A DNA stretch of 47,941 nt from Bacteroidaceae bacterium. GTDB lineage: Bacteria; Bacteroidota; Bacteroidia; Bacteroidales; Bacteroidaceae. Under the pieces are notes generated by a model. The model was given only the letters and a program-made list of their open reading frames with translations. It ran no database searches and was not told the DNA's origin. The DNA lies in the NCBI GenBank assembly GCA_011959205.1, contig BLLV01000063.1:1-47941 (forward strand), read 5' to 3'. Positions 33,609-43,118 of this stretch are shown here, one piece after another (positions within the stretch are counted from its first letter, which is position 1; every line of letters begins with the position of its first letter). A program made the position numbers and the translations under genes.

Positions 33609-34133
33609 ATGAAAAGAGTTTTGTGTCCCAAATGTGACAACTATATAACTTTTGATGAAACCAAATATACAGAAGGCCAGTCGTTGGTCTTTGTATGCGA
33701 CCAGTGTAAAAAACAATTCAGCATCCGTATCGGAAAGTCCAAGCTGAAAGCAATCCGCAAAGAAGAAATATTGGACGAACAAGCCAATAAAGAGGATTTT
33801 GGAAGTATCGTGGTAGTAGAAAATGTATTCGGATACAAACAAGTATTGCCCTTGATAGAAGGTGACAACCTGATAGGACGCAGAAGCAAAGGTACTGAAG
33901 TGGATATCCCCATCGAAACATCAGATCCGAGCATGGACAGACGGCATTGCATCATTAACGTGAAACGCAACAAGCAAGGGGAAGTCATTTACACCCTGCG
34001 CGACAATGACAGCATTACAGGAACATTCCTGATGAACGAGATTTTGGGGGACAAGGACCGGATACGGATTGAGGAAGGCGCCATCATCACATTAGGTGCG
34101 ACTACGCTGATTCTGCGTGCCGCCGAGAAGTAG
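33609..34133 (+). CDS. Zinc-ribbon and FHA domain protein
   Basis: A 174-residue cytoplasmic protein. The N-terminal zinc ribbon uses CPKC (Cys6, Cys9) and CDQC (Cys30, Cys33), the MJ0042-type ribbon. The FHA domain (about residues 75-170) contains IGRRSKGTEVDIPIETSDPSMDRRHCIINV, with the phosphothreonine-binding Arg-Ser and Arg-Arg-His elements, and ends ITLGATTLILR. It should recognise a phosphothreonine protein, though no Ser/Thr kinase gene is in this window. It lies between the SPOR gene (15-bp gap) and cobU (4-bp gap), so the cobalamin genes may be transcribed from the same promoter. Confidence 0.85.
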   Translation: MKRVLCPKCDNYITFDETKYTEGQSLVFVCDQCKKQFSIRIGKSKLKAIRKEEILDEQANKEDFGSIVVVENVFGYKQVLPLIEGDNLIGRRSKGTEVDIPIETSDPSMDRRHCIINVKRNKQGEVIYTLRDNDSITGTFLMNEILGDKDRIRIEEGAIITLGATTLILRAAEK

Positions 34134-34137
34134 AACA

Positions 34138-34647
34138 ATGAAACGGATTATCTTAATCACAGGCGGTCAGCGTTCGGGAAAAAGCTCATACGCGGAGAAA
34201 TTGGCTTTAAGCTTATCGCCCACTCCTATCTATATGGCCACTTCCCGCATCTGGGATGAAGAATTCCGCCAACGCGTCATCAAACATCAGGAAAGACGCG
34301 GACCGGAATGGACGAATATAGAGGAGGAAAAGGAACTGAGCCGCCATCAAGTAAAGGATAATGTAGTATTGATCGATTGTGTCACCTTATGGTGCACCAA
34401 CTTTTTCTTTGATTTGGATGCAGATGTAGAGGCTGCATTACAGGCAGTCAAACAGGAATTTGACAACTTTACCCGACAGGATGCCACTTTTATTTTCGTA
34501 ACCAATGAAATAGGTTCCGGAGCTGTATCCGAAAACGCCATTCAACGCCGCTTTACTGATTTACAAGGCTGGATGAACCAATATATAGCTTCAAAAGCAG
34601 ATCAGGTATATTTGATGGTATCGGGAATTCCCGTTCCTATAAAATAA
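34138..34647 (+). CDS. cobU: Bifunctional adenosylcobinamide kinase/guanylyltransferase
   Basis: A 169-residue enzyme started at the ATG at 34138 ([10 protein letters not shown]). An in-frame GTG at 34117 overlaps the FHA gene and is less likely. The P-loop is GGQRSGKS (9-16). A central VLIDCVTLW and the C-terminal [18 protein letters not shown] are hallmarks of CobU. It phosphorylates adenosylcobinamide and transfers GMP to it, preparing the lower-ligand assembly of cobalamin. It is the first of four consecutive genes (cobU-cobT-cobS-cobC). No cobalamin riboswitch was seen upstream. Confidence 0.95.
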   Translation: MKRIILITGGQRSGKSSYAEKLALSLSPTPIYMATSRIWDEEFRQRVIKHQERRGPEWTNIEEEKELSRHQVKDNVVLIDCVTLWCTNFFFDLDADVEAALQAVKQEFDNFTRQDATFIFVTNEIGSGAVSENAIQRRFTDLQGWMNQYIASKADQVYLMVSGIPVPIK

Positions 34648-34655
34648 TAAATACA

Positions 34656-35693
34656 ATGAGAAACTTTCATATTGAGTATCCCGATGAAAGCCTTCGGGAA
34701 GCATTGATAGACAAAATCAACAATTTGACAAAGCCCAAAGGCTCATTGGGCGTTCTGGAAGACCTTGCATTACAAATCGGATTAATCCAACAAAACCTCT
34801 CCCCTACATTAAGCCATCCGCACAACGTACTTTTTGCAGCCGATCATGGTATCGTAGAAGAAGGGGTAAGCAAGTCCCCCAAAGAAATCACGTGGCAGCA
34901 ACTAAGTAATTTCTTGCATGGTGGCGCCGGAGTTAACTTTTTATGTCGCCAACATGGTTTTAAGCTTGTATTGGTGGACTCAGGAGTCGATTATGATCTT
35001 CCATACGAGAAAGGCATTATCAACTGTAGTGTGGGACGTGGCACACGCAGTTTCCTGAAAGGCCCTGCCATGAGCATGGAAGAAATGGAATTATGTCTGG
35101 AACGTGGAGCAAAGATAACGGACATGATTCATGCTGACGGCTGCAATGTGGTCAGTTTTGGCGAAATGGGTATCGGCAACACCTCGCCTTCCTCTATCTG
35201 GATGCACTTGCTGACAGGTATTTCATTAGAGCAATGTGTAGGTGCGGGAAGCGGACTGGATTCAGAAGGTATCCGCCATAAATACAATGTATTGAAACAA
35301 TCGGTTGACCATTATGCCGGTGACGGTTCCGCCAAAGATATCATCGCTTGGTTTGGAGGATATGAGATGGCAATGGCAATAGGCGGCATGCTCCGGGCGG
35401 CAGAATTGAAAATGATTATTCTGGTGGACGGCTTCATCATGACCAATTGCATGCTGGCCGCCTCAAAACTTCATCCGGAAGTTCTGTCGTATGCCATATT
35501 CGGACATCAGGGAGACGAAACCGGTCATAAACTGGTATTGGACGCCATGAAAGTACACCCTTTATTAAATTTAGGTCTCCGTCTGGGAGAAGGCACAGGA
35601 GCGATATGCGCTTATCCTATCGTTGTTTCTTCTGTAAACATGATGAATGAGATGGACAACTTCGCCCATGCCTCCATCACTAAATATTTTTAG
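34656..35693 (+). CDS. cobT: Nicotinate-nucleotide--dimethylbenzimidazole phosphoribosyltransferase
   Basis: A 345-residue enzyme of normal length. It shows [13 protein letters not shown] near the N terminus, the [11 protein letters not shown] segment, [12 protein letters not shown] (nucleotide-binding loop), and the catalytic glutamate in LRLGEGTGA (near residue 312). It makes alpha-ribazole phosphate from nicotinate mononucleotide and the lower-ligand base. Which base (dimethylbenzimidazole, adenine or another) cannot be read from the sequence. It starts 8 bp after cobU and is followed by cobS after 2 bp. Confidence 0.95.
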   Translation: MRNFHIEYPDESLREALIDKINNLTKPKGSLGVLEDLALQIGLIQQNLSPTLSHPHNVLFAADHGIVEEGVSKSPKEITWQQLSNFLHGGAGVNFLCRQHGFKLVLVDSGVDYDLPYEKGIINCSVGRGTRSFLKGPAMSMEEMELCLERGAKITDMIHADGCNVVSFGEMGIGNTSPSSIWMHLLTGISLEQCVGAGSGLDSEGIRHKYNVLKQSVDHYAGDGSAKDIIAWFGGYEMAMAIGGMLRAAELKMIILVDGFIMTNCMLAASKLHPEVLSYAIFGHQGDETGHKLVLDAMKVHPLLNLGLRLGEGTGAICAYPIVVSSVNMMNEMDNFAHASITKYF

Positions 35694-35695
35694 TC

Positions 35696-36445
35696 ATGAA
35701 ACTGCTTGCCTCCCTCATTTTTTTCACACATCTTCCGTTTTGGAAAATAGCCGATGTACCCCCTGTTTACTTTAAACGAGTAGTGGATTACTGGCCTTTT
35801 GTAGGATGGTTGACAGGAGGTATCATGGCAGGCACTCTATGGATCACAGCAGAATTTTTGCCTGTGCAGACAGCTGTGCTCATGGCGCTGGCTGTCCGGT
35901 TATTAGTAACGGGTGCTTTACACGAAGATGGATGGGCAGACTTCTGCGACGGCTTCGGGGGCGGTACATCACGTGACAAGATTCTGTCCATCATGAAGGA
36001 TTCACATATCGGCACATACGGAGTGCTCGGACTAATATTCTACTACGGATTGATATGGAACACACTCGCCACACTTTCTGTACCTTTGGCATGTGCGGCC
36101 ATACTAAGCGGGGATGCCTGGAGCAAGTTTTGTGCCGCACAAATCATCAATACGCTTCCATACGCCCGTAAAGAAGAGGAATCGAAAGCAAAGGTTATTT
36201 ATGACCGCATGAGTCCGGGCGCTTTAGTATCCGCTTTTATAGGCGGAGTCCTGCCTATGCTTTTATGGCTGGATAGAGAATATTGGTGGGCAGCCATTGC
36301 TCCTGCTCTGGTATTTATCCTTTTAATGTCACTGATGCGCAGACGTTTGCAAGGATATACCGGCGACTGTTGCGGAGCGACATTCTTATTATGTGAACTC
36401 TCTTTTTATCTAACTATAAACTTAATCTACACAAACCTATGGTAA
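35696..36445 (+). CDS. cobS: Adenosylcobinamide-GDP ribazoletransferase (cobalamin synthase)
   Basis: A 249-residue polytopic membrane protein with about six helices. The conserved acidic region LHEDGWADFCDGFGGG (near residues 76-92) followed by DKILSIMKDSHIGTYG is the metal-binding active site of CobS. It joins adenosylcobinamide-GDP and alpha-ribazole phosphate in the inner membrane. It starts 2 bp after cobT and its end overlaps cobC by 7 bases, indicating translational coupling. Confidence 0.94.
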   Translation: MKLLASLIFFTHLPFWKIADVPPVYFKRVVDYWPFVGWLTGGIMAGTLWITAEFLPVQTAVLMALAVRLLVTGALHEDGWADFCDGFGGGTSRDKILSIMKDSHIGTYGVLGLIFYYGLIWNTLATLSVPLACAAILSGDAWSKFCAAQIINTLPYARKEEESKAKVIYDRMSPGALVSAFIGGVLPMLLWLDREYWWAAIAPALVFILLMSLMRRRLQGYTGDCCGATFLLCELSFYLTINLIYTNLW

Positions 36446-36969
36446 TATACTTCATACGCCATACCTCCGTCGATGTTCCCCAAGGCGTTTGTTACGGACA
36501 GACAGATGTTCCTTTGAAACCCACTTTTGAGGCAGAAGCAACTCAAACAGCAGCTCATTTACAAGGGTTATCTTTTGACAAGGTTTATACCAGTCCGTTG
36601 ACCCGTTGTGTACGCCTGGCCACCTTCTGCGGATACCCGGATGCCGAACGGGACGACCGCTTGAAAGAAATAAACTTCGGAGATTGGGAAATGCATCGGT
36701 TCGATGAAATTGCCGACGCTAATCTGGAAAAATGGTATGCAGATTATCTACATGTAAAAGCGACTCATGGAGAATCTTTTGAAGACCAATACCGGCGCGT
36801 TGCCGCTTTTCTGGACGAGCTTCGCCAAAAGCCGTATGAACAAGTCGCGATCTTTGCTCATGGTGGTATTTTACTGAACGCACAGATTTATGCAGGTATC
36901 ATTAAACCCGAAGAGGCATTTGACGCACTCACTCCTTATGGAGGTATTGTCAAGATTGAGTTATCGTGA
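36439..36969 (+). CDS. cobC: Alpha-ribazole phosphatase (histidine phosphatase family)
   Basis: A 176-residue member of the histidine phosphatase superfamily. The phosphorylated histidine lies in YFIRHTSVD (His8). GVCYGQTDVPL, SPLTRC and the later FAHGGIL with its catalytic His follow. It removes the phosphate from alpha-ribazole-5'-phosphate or from cobalamin phosphate at the end of nucleotide loop assembly. The general phosphatase fold alone would not give the function; the overlap with cobS does. Confidence 0.9.
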   Translation: MVIYFIRHTSVDVPQGVCYGQTDVPLKPTFEAEATQTAAHLQGLSFDKVYTSPLTRCVRLATFCGYPDAERDDRLKEINFGDWEMHRFDEIADANLEKWYADYLHVKATHGESFEDQYRRVAAFLDELRQKPYEQVAIFAHGGILLNAQIYAGIIKPEEAFDALTPYGGIVKIELS

Positions 36970-37020
36970 TGTAAGAACATATCGCTTAGTTATTTGTTCT
37001 ATTCATAAAGACAAATAACT

Positions 37021-37362
37021 ATGCTTACTCATTTCCTGGATTTATTAGCTGCTGTTATAAGTGTGACAAGCCTTTTGATTGTCACATACGGAGCGTTGAT
37101 AGGTATCATCTCTTTTTTGAAGAATGAAATACGACGTTTTACCGGAGGATATTCCACTACCAATATACGAAAACTAAGAGCCACATTCGGAACTTATCTG
37201 CTTCTTGGTTTAGAATTTCTGATAGCTTCGGATATTCTGAAAACAGTATTGGAACCAACCTTGAATGAATTGGCCCTATTGGGAGGTATTGTTGTTTTAA
37301 GAACCATTTTGTCCGTATCCCTCAATAAAGAGATAAAAGAATTGGAAAAGGAAGAAAAATAA
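37021..37362 (+). CDS. Small membrane protein, DUF1622-like
   Basis: A 113-residue protein with hydrophobic segments near residues 8-35, 58-78 and 80-98, ending in a charged tail (LNKEIKELEKEEK). The layout, including YLLLGLEFLIASDILKTVL, fits the DUF1622 family of unknown function. It lies 51 bp after cobC and ends 6 bp before the 3' end of the convergent tRNA-Gly gene. The upstream gap holds no clear promoter, so read-through from the cob genes is possible. A link to cobalamin is suggested only by position. Confidence 0.75.
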   Translation: MLTHFLDLLAAVISVTSLLIVTYGALIGIISFLKNEIRRFTGGYSTTNIRKLRATFGTYLLLGLEFLIASDILKTVLEPTLNELALLGGIVVLRTILSVSLNKEIKELEKEEK

Positions 37363-37368
37363 AAAAAG

Positions 37369-37441
37369 AGCGGCAAACGGGACTCGAACCCGCGACCCTC
37401 AGCTTGGGAAGCTGATGCTCTACCAACTGAGCTACTGCCGC
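37369..37441 (-). tRNA. tRNA-Gly (anticodon CCC)
   Basis: The minus strand folds as a 73-nt cloverleaf: acceptor GCGGCAG/TTGCCGC with discriminator T, D arm AGCTCAGTTGGTAGAGC, anticodon loop TTCCCAA (anticodon CCC) and T arm GGTTCGAGT. CCA is not encoded. Its promoter lies inside the 3' end of cbiB. Confidence 0.95.
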
Positions 37442-37457
37442 ATCTCTAAAACGGTAA

Positions 37458-37489
37458 CAAAAGTAATATATATTTTTCAGCTGACCAAA
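37458..37489 (-). promoter_or_regulatory. Promoter of tRNA-Gly
   Basis: TTTG (37489-37486), 20 bp, TACTTTTG (37465-37458) on the minus strand fits the Bacteroides -33/-7 pattern. The -33 box lies within the last codons of cbiB, whose stop is at 37477. Confidence 0.7.
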
Positions 37490-38409
37490 TATAAGCAAAC
37501 AATATTTACTATAACCATCAAAATTTCCGCTCTTCTGTTTATATTGACAGCCTTATGCATATCCTGTGTATGGACTAACCGATTCTTATCTCCAATAAAA
37601 GGTTTATAGACTATTTCTCCAAAATAAACATGAGGACCTCCAAAACGGCAATTCAAGATACCAGCTAAAGCAGACTCCGGATAACCTGAATTAGGACTGG
37701 CGTGCCGGTTGCCATATTTACCTACAAATCTCAGCAAACCGGGACGTCCTGCACACAGCACCATTAAAAACGCGGTTAAACGAGCCGGAACATAGTTCGC
37801 CATATCATCAATATGTGCAGCGACACAACCGAACCGAAGATAACGTTCATTCTTATAGCCTATCATAGAATCAAGCGTATTGACCATCTTATAAGCAAGC
37901 ATACCGGGAACTCCCAAAAGCAAATACCAGAATAATGGAGCAATAACCCCGTCACTCAAGTTCTCAGCCAATGTTTCCAAAGCAGCCGTACGCACTTCCT
38001 GATCTGTCAGTTCCGAAGTATCACGCCCCACGATACGGGAGACCCGCTTTCTTCCTTCCTCCAAAGAATGGTCTGCAGCCAGAAAAACCTGTCTTACTTC
38101 ATTGATAAGTGTCGTTCCTGCCAGACAATAGAAAACAAGCACAGCAGACAGGACAATACCCAGCCAACGGTTCAGCGCAAACAGATAATGTAATGCTGAA
38201 GCCGATCCTATATATACCAATAAAATAAGCATAATAGCTGCCACCCCTCCTTTCAATATCCGATGTGTCCCACAGTTCCATCGCTTCTCACAAAAAGAAA
38301 TCAGCTTCCCGAATCCTACCACCGGATGCGGAACCCCTGCCGGATCCCCGAGCAGTTTATCCAAGATCCATCCTATCAACAACGGAAGGATTAATACATA
38401 TATGTCCAT
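37477..38409 (-). CDS. cbiB: Adenosylcobinamide-phosphate synthase (CbiB)
   Basis: A 310-residue integral membrane protein. It begins LILPLLIGWILDKLLGDP followed by PHPVVGFGKLI, both characteristic of CbiB/CobD. Later it has ETLAENLSDGVIAPLFWYLLLGVPG and YKMVNTLDSMIGYKNERY. It attaches aminopropanol (or its phosphate) to adenosylcobyric acid. Its first 19 bases overlap the end of the upstream decarboxylase gene, which makes aminopropanol phosphate, so substrate supply and use are coupled. Confidence 0.93.
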   Translation of the reverse strand: MDIYVLILPLLIGWILDKLLGDPAGVPHPVVGFGKLISFCEKRWNCGTHRILKGGVAAIMLILLVYIGSASALHYLFALNRWLGIVLSAVLVFYCLAGTTLINEVRQVFLAADHSLEEGRKRVSRIVGRDTSELTDQEVRTAALETLAENLSDGVIAPLFWYLLLGVPGMLAYKMVNTLDSMIGYKNERYLRFGCVAAHIDDMANYVPARLTAFLMVLCAGRPGLLRFVGKYGNRHASPNSGYPESALAGILNCRFGGPHVYFGEIVYKPFIGDKNRLVHTQDMHKAVNINRRAEILMVIVNIVCLYLVS

Positions 38410-39401
38410 TTCTTTATACTTTCTACCAGTTTGTCATTTTCTTCCGGAGTTTGTGTAGCAATACGGAAGAAGTGTTCATTCAGCCCTTCAAAATTGGATG
38501 CGTCACGAATAAGAATACCCTGCTCTGTTGCCAGATATTCTTTCAAAGCCGCCGCCTTTCCCATACGCAATTGAACTAACATATAGTGAGTATCCGATGG
38601 CCATATCTCCATTCCTCCTATTGAAAGTAAATATTGAACTAACCTCTCTTTCTCTTTCAGCAACAAGGAGATATCTATATCACATTGAGAAGAAGACAGT
38701 AAATAATGCCCGGCCTCTATAGCCAACTGATTAACAGACCAAGGCATCCGCTGTGTCCGGATTTCATGCAGCAGTTCTTTACATGCAGTGATATATCCTA
38801 AACGCAAGCCGGGCACAGCAAAACGTTTTGTCATGGAATGCAACAGGATAACATTCGGAAATTCCGCAGCCTCCCTGGCTGTAAGCAAAGCCTTTTGTGT
38901 AAAGAATTCATACGACTGGTCTATGATAAAAATACGCTGCGGATTTTGTTTTATACAGGCTGTCAAGGCTTCCTTTTCCCTGACCTCTCCGGTGGGATTA
39001 TTAGGATTACATAACCATATCAACCTCCCCCTATCCGGCAAACGGTTCAAGTTATATATAGGAACCACTTTATGACCATGCAGACGACAAGCATCCGCAT
39101 ATTCGCTGAAAGTCGGCATCAAGATTGCCGAGATCTGACTCCTGAATGTCTGGGCTATTAAGTAAATGGCTTCCGTAGCCCCATTGGTCACACAAACTTC
39201 TTCAGACAAAAGACAAAACCGTTCCGCCAAAACCTTTTCCAGCGAATAAGGTTCCGGTTCGGGATAAGTACGGATACTTTCCATCTGCCGAGACAAATAC
39301 TGGTATAATCCGCTATGGTCTACATGATTATATACGTTTGAACTGAAATTTATCTTTATTGCTTTATACTTATAAGCATCATCACCATGTCCTTCAATCA
39401 T
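38391..39401 (-). CDS. cobD: Threonine-phosphate decarboxylase-like aminotransferase
   Basis: A 336-residue fold type I PLP enzyme. It contains FSSNVYNHVDHSGLYQYL near the N terminus, TNGATEAIYLIAQTF, LCNPNNPTGEV, and the Schiff-base lysine in HSMTKRFAVPGLRLGY. Members of this group next to cbiB decarboxylate L-threonine O-3-phosphate to 1-aminopropan-2-ol phosphate. The motif set is shared with histidinol-phosphate aminotransferase, so the assignment depends on the location between cobQ (8-base overlap) and cbiB (19-base overlap). Confidence 0.86.
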   Translation of the reverse strand: MIEGHGDDAYKYKAIKINFSSNVYNHVDHSGLYQYLSRQMESIRTYPEPEPYSLEKVLAERFCLLSEEVCVTNGATEAIYLIAQTFRSQISAILMPTFSEYADACRLHGHKVVPIYNLNRLPDRGRLIWLCNPNNPTGEVREKEALTACIKQNPQRIFIIDQSYEFFTQKALLTAREAAEFPNVILLHSMTKRFAVPGLRLGYITACKELLHEIRTQRMPWSVNQLAIEAGHYLLSSSQCDIDISLLLKEKERLVQYLLSIGGMEIWPSDTHYMLVQLRMGKAAALKEYLATEQGILIRDASNFEGLNEHFFRIATQTPEENDKLVESIKKWTYMY

Positions 39402-40926
39402 TCCTACTCATTATTTGGTACAACAAAGGCAGATTAAGATGACTGCGTACATGCTCTGCCAATTTATCATATTGTTCTTCTTTATAAGTCCGGTAATCCA
39501 CCGTCGTATGATGCTCCAGTTTTTCCGCGTATGGTTCCAGCAGATAATCTATAAATGCCTGATTATCCAATATTCCATGAATATAACTTCCCATACATTT
39601 TTGGTTGACAAAACAACCGTCCTCTCCACCGTTTTCCAGTTTGTTCAAAGGAACGACAGACATTCCCGGAGCCGGACGGGTTTCTCCCATGTGTATTTCA
39701 TATCCTTGGCAAGTTTCCGCATTCTCAAGAAAATGAAAATTCACCTGCCGCGTCACCTTCTCCCCTTGCATCATAGTAATGACAGGAAGCAGTCCCAGTC
39801 CCGGCAACTGGCGGATCTCTCCCTCCACTCCTTCCGGATCGTGCACCTCAAGTCCCATCAATTGATATCCCCCACAAATTCCCATTACAGCAGCCCCTTC
39901 CCTATGCGCACGCAGGACAGCTTGCGCCACCCCGTTCCGTCTCAACTCATACAAGTCATCCAACGTACTTTTGCTGCCAGGAAGCAGAATTATATCAGCC
40001 TTGGCCAGTTCTTCCGTATTATTGGTATAATAAAGGTGTACCCGCTCATCCCGTTCCAATCTGTTGAAATCTGTAAAGTTCGAGAGATGGCGCAACAGAA
40101 CGACCGCTATGTTTATTTTGCCTTCCACTGCTTGCATCCGTTTATAGTCCAAAACTACGGAATCCTCTTCCTCAATATGTATATCCCTATAATAAGGTAT
40201 TATTCCCAAGACAGGAATACCACATAAATCCTCCATCATCTTCACGCCCGGCTCAAACAAGCGGATATCCCCTCTGAATTTATTAATGATCACTCCTTTT
40301 ATACGTTTCTTGTCCTCAGGAGTCTGCAACATGACCGAACCATAGACACTGGCAAATACGCCCCCCCGGTCAATATCAGCAACCAGAATCACATCCGCAT
40401 CCGCATAACAGGCCATCGGCATATTCACCAAATCAGTATCTCGCAGATTTATTTCGGAAATGCTCCCTGCTCCTTCCATTACAATAGGGTTATAACGTGC
40501 GGCAAGACGGTCAAAGGCTGCGTTCACCTCCTGTCTCAGCTCCTCACGTCCCTCCTTGCGGAAATACTCGAAAGCATCACGATTACCGATGGGACGACCG
40601 TTTAATACCACTTGCGAAGTATGATCGGAACTGGGTTTTAATAACAAAGGATTCATATCTGTATGGCAAGGTACCCCCGCCGCTTCGGCCTGTACAGCCT
40701 GTGCACGTCCTATTTCCAGTCCGTCCGGAGTAGCGTATGAATTCAATGCCATATTCTGTGCCTTAAAAGGTGCCGGTTGATAACCGTCCTGTTTAAAAAT
40801 GCGACATAATGCAGCAGCGATGACACTTTTGCCAACATCACTACCAGTTCCTGCCAACATAATCGGGTGTAATCTACGCAAAAGGCTGTCACTTTTCTTC
40901 TGTCCAGTTCTGTTATTGTATCTCAT
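39394..40926 (-). CDS. cobQ: Cobyric acid synthase (glutamine-hydrolysing)
   Basis: About 510 residues when started at the ATG at 40926, whose ATG overlaps the stop of cbiA (ATGA). A start 12 codons upstream would overlap cbiA further and is less likely. The N-terminal ATP-binding domain has MLAGTGSDVGKSVIAAAL and KAQNMALNS. The C-terminal glutaminase domain has the nucleophile cysteine in VMGICGGYQLMG and a His in GSYIHGILDN. It amidates the b, d, e and g side chains of adenosylcobyrinate a,c-diamide. Confidence 0.95.
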   Translation of the reverse strand: MRYNNRTGQKKSDSLLRRLHPIMLAGTGSDVGKSVIAAALCRIFKQDGYQPAPFKAQNMALNSYATPDGLEIGRAQAVQAEAAGVPCHTDMNPLLLKPSSDHTSQVVLNGRPIGNRDAFEYFRKEGREELRQEVNAAFDRLAARYNPIVMEGAGSISEINLRDTDLVNMPMACYADADVILVADIDRGGVFASVYGSVMLQTPEDKKRIKGVIINKFRGDIRLFEPGVKMMEDLCGIPVLGIIPYYRDIHIEEEDSVVLDYKRMQAVEGKINIAVVLLRHLSNFTDFNRLERDERVHLYYTNNTEELAKADIILLPGSKSTLDDLYELRRNGVAQAVLRAHREGAAVMGICGGYQLMGLEVHDPEGVEGEIRQLPGLGLLPVITMMQGEKVTRQVNFHFLENAETCQGYEIHMGETRPAPGMSVVPLNKLENGGEDGCFVNQKCMGSYIHGILDNQAFIDYLLEPYAEKLEHHTTVDYRTYKEEQYDKLAEHVRSHLNLPLLYQIMSRND

Positions 40927-42251
40927 ACTTCCCATAATTTCAAGATATCCGTTTCTCCCCAATACAGATGAGTATATCCGGCTATCACATTTTTATATCT
41001 ATAAAGAGGAGTGCTCACTTCCATGCCTTTTGGCGTAAATTGTTTCGCCACAGAAGGCATGGCTTCGGGAACAACGACATTGGAATAATGAAATTCGTAC
41101 CCGCGAAACTCCATCCCCTTATATTCCATAAGGCGATATCCCAAATGAAGTCTGGCTCCCACCATGGTACAATCTAAAGGCAGAACCCCCGTCATGGTGT
41201 ATGCAGTCCCTCCCTGGCGGGCTGTCAGTGAGCGGGTGAGAAACATCATTCCTCCACATTCGGCCAAAATCTTCCCTCCTCCTTCCGCGTATGTTCTTAA
41301 TGCCTCCATCAACTTTTTGCGCCGATGCAGCTGACGGGCGAACAATTCCGGATATCCTCCAGGCAAATAAACCAAATCAGCATCCGGCAGATCACTGCCA
41401 TATACAGGGCTGAAATAAGTAATGCTTCCCAATACGGACAAGCGGTCTATGTTTTCTCTATAAACAAAGTTGAAAGCCGGATCCCTCGCTATGGCTATCT
41501 TCATCTTTTTAACAGAAGGAGTAAAACTTTCCACTCCGGTTTCCGAGCTATAAGGCAATATATACCGGCACGGGAAGACACGATGACAGATGCTCAACAG
41601 CTTATCCAAATCCACATGTTTCTCAACCAATTCTGCAGCCTGCTCTATCAAAGTGTTTATGGAACGCTTGACCGTCAATGTCAAGCCCAAGTGCCGGGAT
41701 GGCATTTTCAATTCTTCTGCAGCAGGCAGATATCCCAAGCACTCCACTCCCGCATCAGCACAGGCATTACGCAAACAGGCGAAATGGGAAGGAGATGACA
41801 CTTGATTGAAGACAACACCCGCAATCTTCACAGCCGGATCAAAATGCTTGAAACCATAAATTAAAGGAGCCACAGAATAGCCTATAGAACGTGCGCTTAC
41901 CACCAGCACTACAGGAATGTTCAGCAGCCTGGCTATTCCGGCACTACTACCTTGCATCTTTTGATAACCATCGAACAATCCCATCATTCCTTCGGTAACA
42001 CACACATCGGCTCCATCTCCATATTTATTATAAAGATTTTGCACATGAGTATTTGACGCCATCCAAATATCCAGATTCACCGACTCACAATCAGCAGCCA
42101 GTGTATGAAATTGTGTATCAATATAATCAGGACCACACTTGAAAGGCTGTATCCGCAGGCCTCGTTTGTGCAATGCCCGCAGCACCCCCATCGTAAAAGT
42201 CGTTTTTCCGCTTCCCGATGTAACGGCCCCTATAAGAAATTGTGGCTTCAT
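40923..42251 (-). CDS. cbiA: Cobyrinate a,c-diamide synthase
   Basis: A 442-residue glutamine-dependent amidase. The ATP-binding site is GAVTSGSGKTTFTMGVLRAL (residues 8-27), followed by QPFKCGPDYID. The glutaminase domain has YLPGGYPELFA and the nucleophile cysteine in ILAECGGMMFLT. It amidates the a and c side chains of cobyrinic acid (CobB in the aerobic, CbiA in the anaerobic pathway). It is the first gene of a four-gene unit, cbiA-cobQ-cobD-cbiB, all joined by overlaps. Confidence 0.95.
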   Translation of the reverse strand: MKPQFLIGAVTSGSGKTTFTMGVLRALHKRGLRIQPFKCGPDYIDTQFHTLAADCESVNLDIWMASNTHVQNLYNKYGDGADVCVTEGMMGLFDGYQKMQGSSAGIARLLNIPVVLVVSARSIGYSVAPLIYGFKHFDPAVKIAGVVFNQVSSPSHFACLRNACADAGVECLGYLPAAEELKMPSRHLGLTLTVKRSINTLIEQAAELVEKHVDLDKLLSICHRVFPCRYILPYSSETGVESFTPSVKKMKIAIARDPAFNFVYRENIDRLSVLGSITYFSPVYGSDLPDADLVYLPGGYPELFARQLHRRKKLMEALRTYAEGGGKILAECGGMMFLTRSLTARQGGTAYTMTGVLPLDCTMVGARLHLGYRLMEYKGMEFRGYEFHYSNVVVPEAMPSVAKQFTPKGMEVSTPLYRYKNVIAGYTHLYWGETDILKLWEV

Positions 42252-42278
42252 TCTTTAATCTTTCTTTAAAAACGGATA

Positions 42279-42286
42279 CAAAGATA
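42279..42286 (-). promoter_or_regulatory. -7 element of the cbiA operon
   Basis: TATCTTTG on the minus strand matches TAnnTTTG, 27 bp upstream of the cbiA start codon. The short leader leaves no room for a cobalamin riboswitch, so B12 control at this promoter, if any, must act otherwise. Confidence 0.5.
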
Positions 42287-42473
42287 GTGCAAATTACAAA
42301 TTATCGAAATCAGAATAACAGATTAATTCATAATTCCAATACTACCTCCCATTTCCGGCTAACAATGTTCCTGTGCATTCAGTAAAAGATATCCTTATAC
42401 AAGAACATCCCCCTCTCACCCCATTATCATCCTGTATTTCATCCGCCTCTGAAAAAAGAATAAGGACAGTCCT

Positions 42474-43118
42474 TCAAGCTTCCCTCCGCATGGCAGCAAC
42501 CTGTTCAAAACGTTTTTGCATCGGGGTTCCCGTCACCAACTCCTTATGAGGAAAGCGTTTGTCAAATTCGGCTGAAGCCGTCTCATCTATTTCATAAACA
42601 GCATCTTCAAAATAACGGCCTTTCACATTTGCCAAACTTCCTTCATTCAGTTCGCACACATGGAGTGCTGCTGCATACATATTATCCGAGGTCCGAATGC
42701 CCATAGTTTCAGCAGGCACAAATCCCTGTCTACCATAATAGTCCGGATCACCGCACAACAAAATAGCGCGAAAACCCATTTCGCGGGCTATATTTTTGGA
42801 ATATTCAATCATTTTCCCACCCACTCCTTGTTTCTGATACTCGGGAAGAACAGAAATGGGACCTAAACTCAATACTTCATAGTCCGCACCATCATCTCCT
42901 TTTATAAGTGCTTTTTGATAAACAACATTACCAATAATTCTCCCATTGCTTTCGGCAACAATGTCAAGTTCCGGTACAAAGTTCTGGCTTCCACGCATCA
43001 CATGGATTAAATAATGTTCACAACAACCGGGCGAATAATGATTCCAAAAAGCTTCCCGTGTCACATTCTCTGTCTCGAAATAATCCGAAGGGCGTTCAAG
43101 CCTAAGTTTTATATTCAT
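42474..43118 (-). CDS. GNAT-family N-acetyltransferase
   Basis: A 214-residue acetyltransferase. It begins with IKLRLERPSDYFETENVTREAFW and has the acetyl-CoA-binding core SVLPEYQKQGVGGKMIEYS (Q/RxxGxG motif). It then has RAILLCGDPDYYGRQGFVPA, which resembles the YhbS subgroup. The substrate is unknown. It stands alone between the cobalamin and hexuronate genes; a possible -7 element TATATTTG lies at 43183-43176. The last 30 residues are basic and not part of the core fold. Confidence 0.87.
   Translation of the reverse strand: MNIKLRLERPSDYFETENVTREAFWNHYSPGCCEHYLIHVMRGSQNFVPELDIVAESNGRIIGNVVYQKALIKGDDGADYEVLSLGPISVLPEYQKQGVGGKMIEYSKNIAREMGFRAILLCGDPDYYGRQGFVPAETMGIRTSDNMYAAALHVCELNEGSLANVKGRYFEDAVYEIDETASAEFDKRFPHKELVTGTPMQKRFEQVAAMRREA

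Noticed and set aside
42252..42473. Cobalamin riboswitch upstream of cbiA
   Set aside because: No B12-box-like conserved core was seen by eye, and the predicted -7 element leaves a leader of only about 20 nt.
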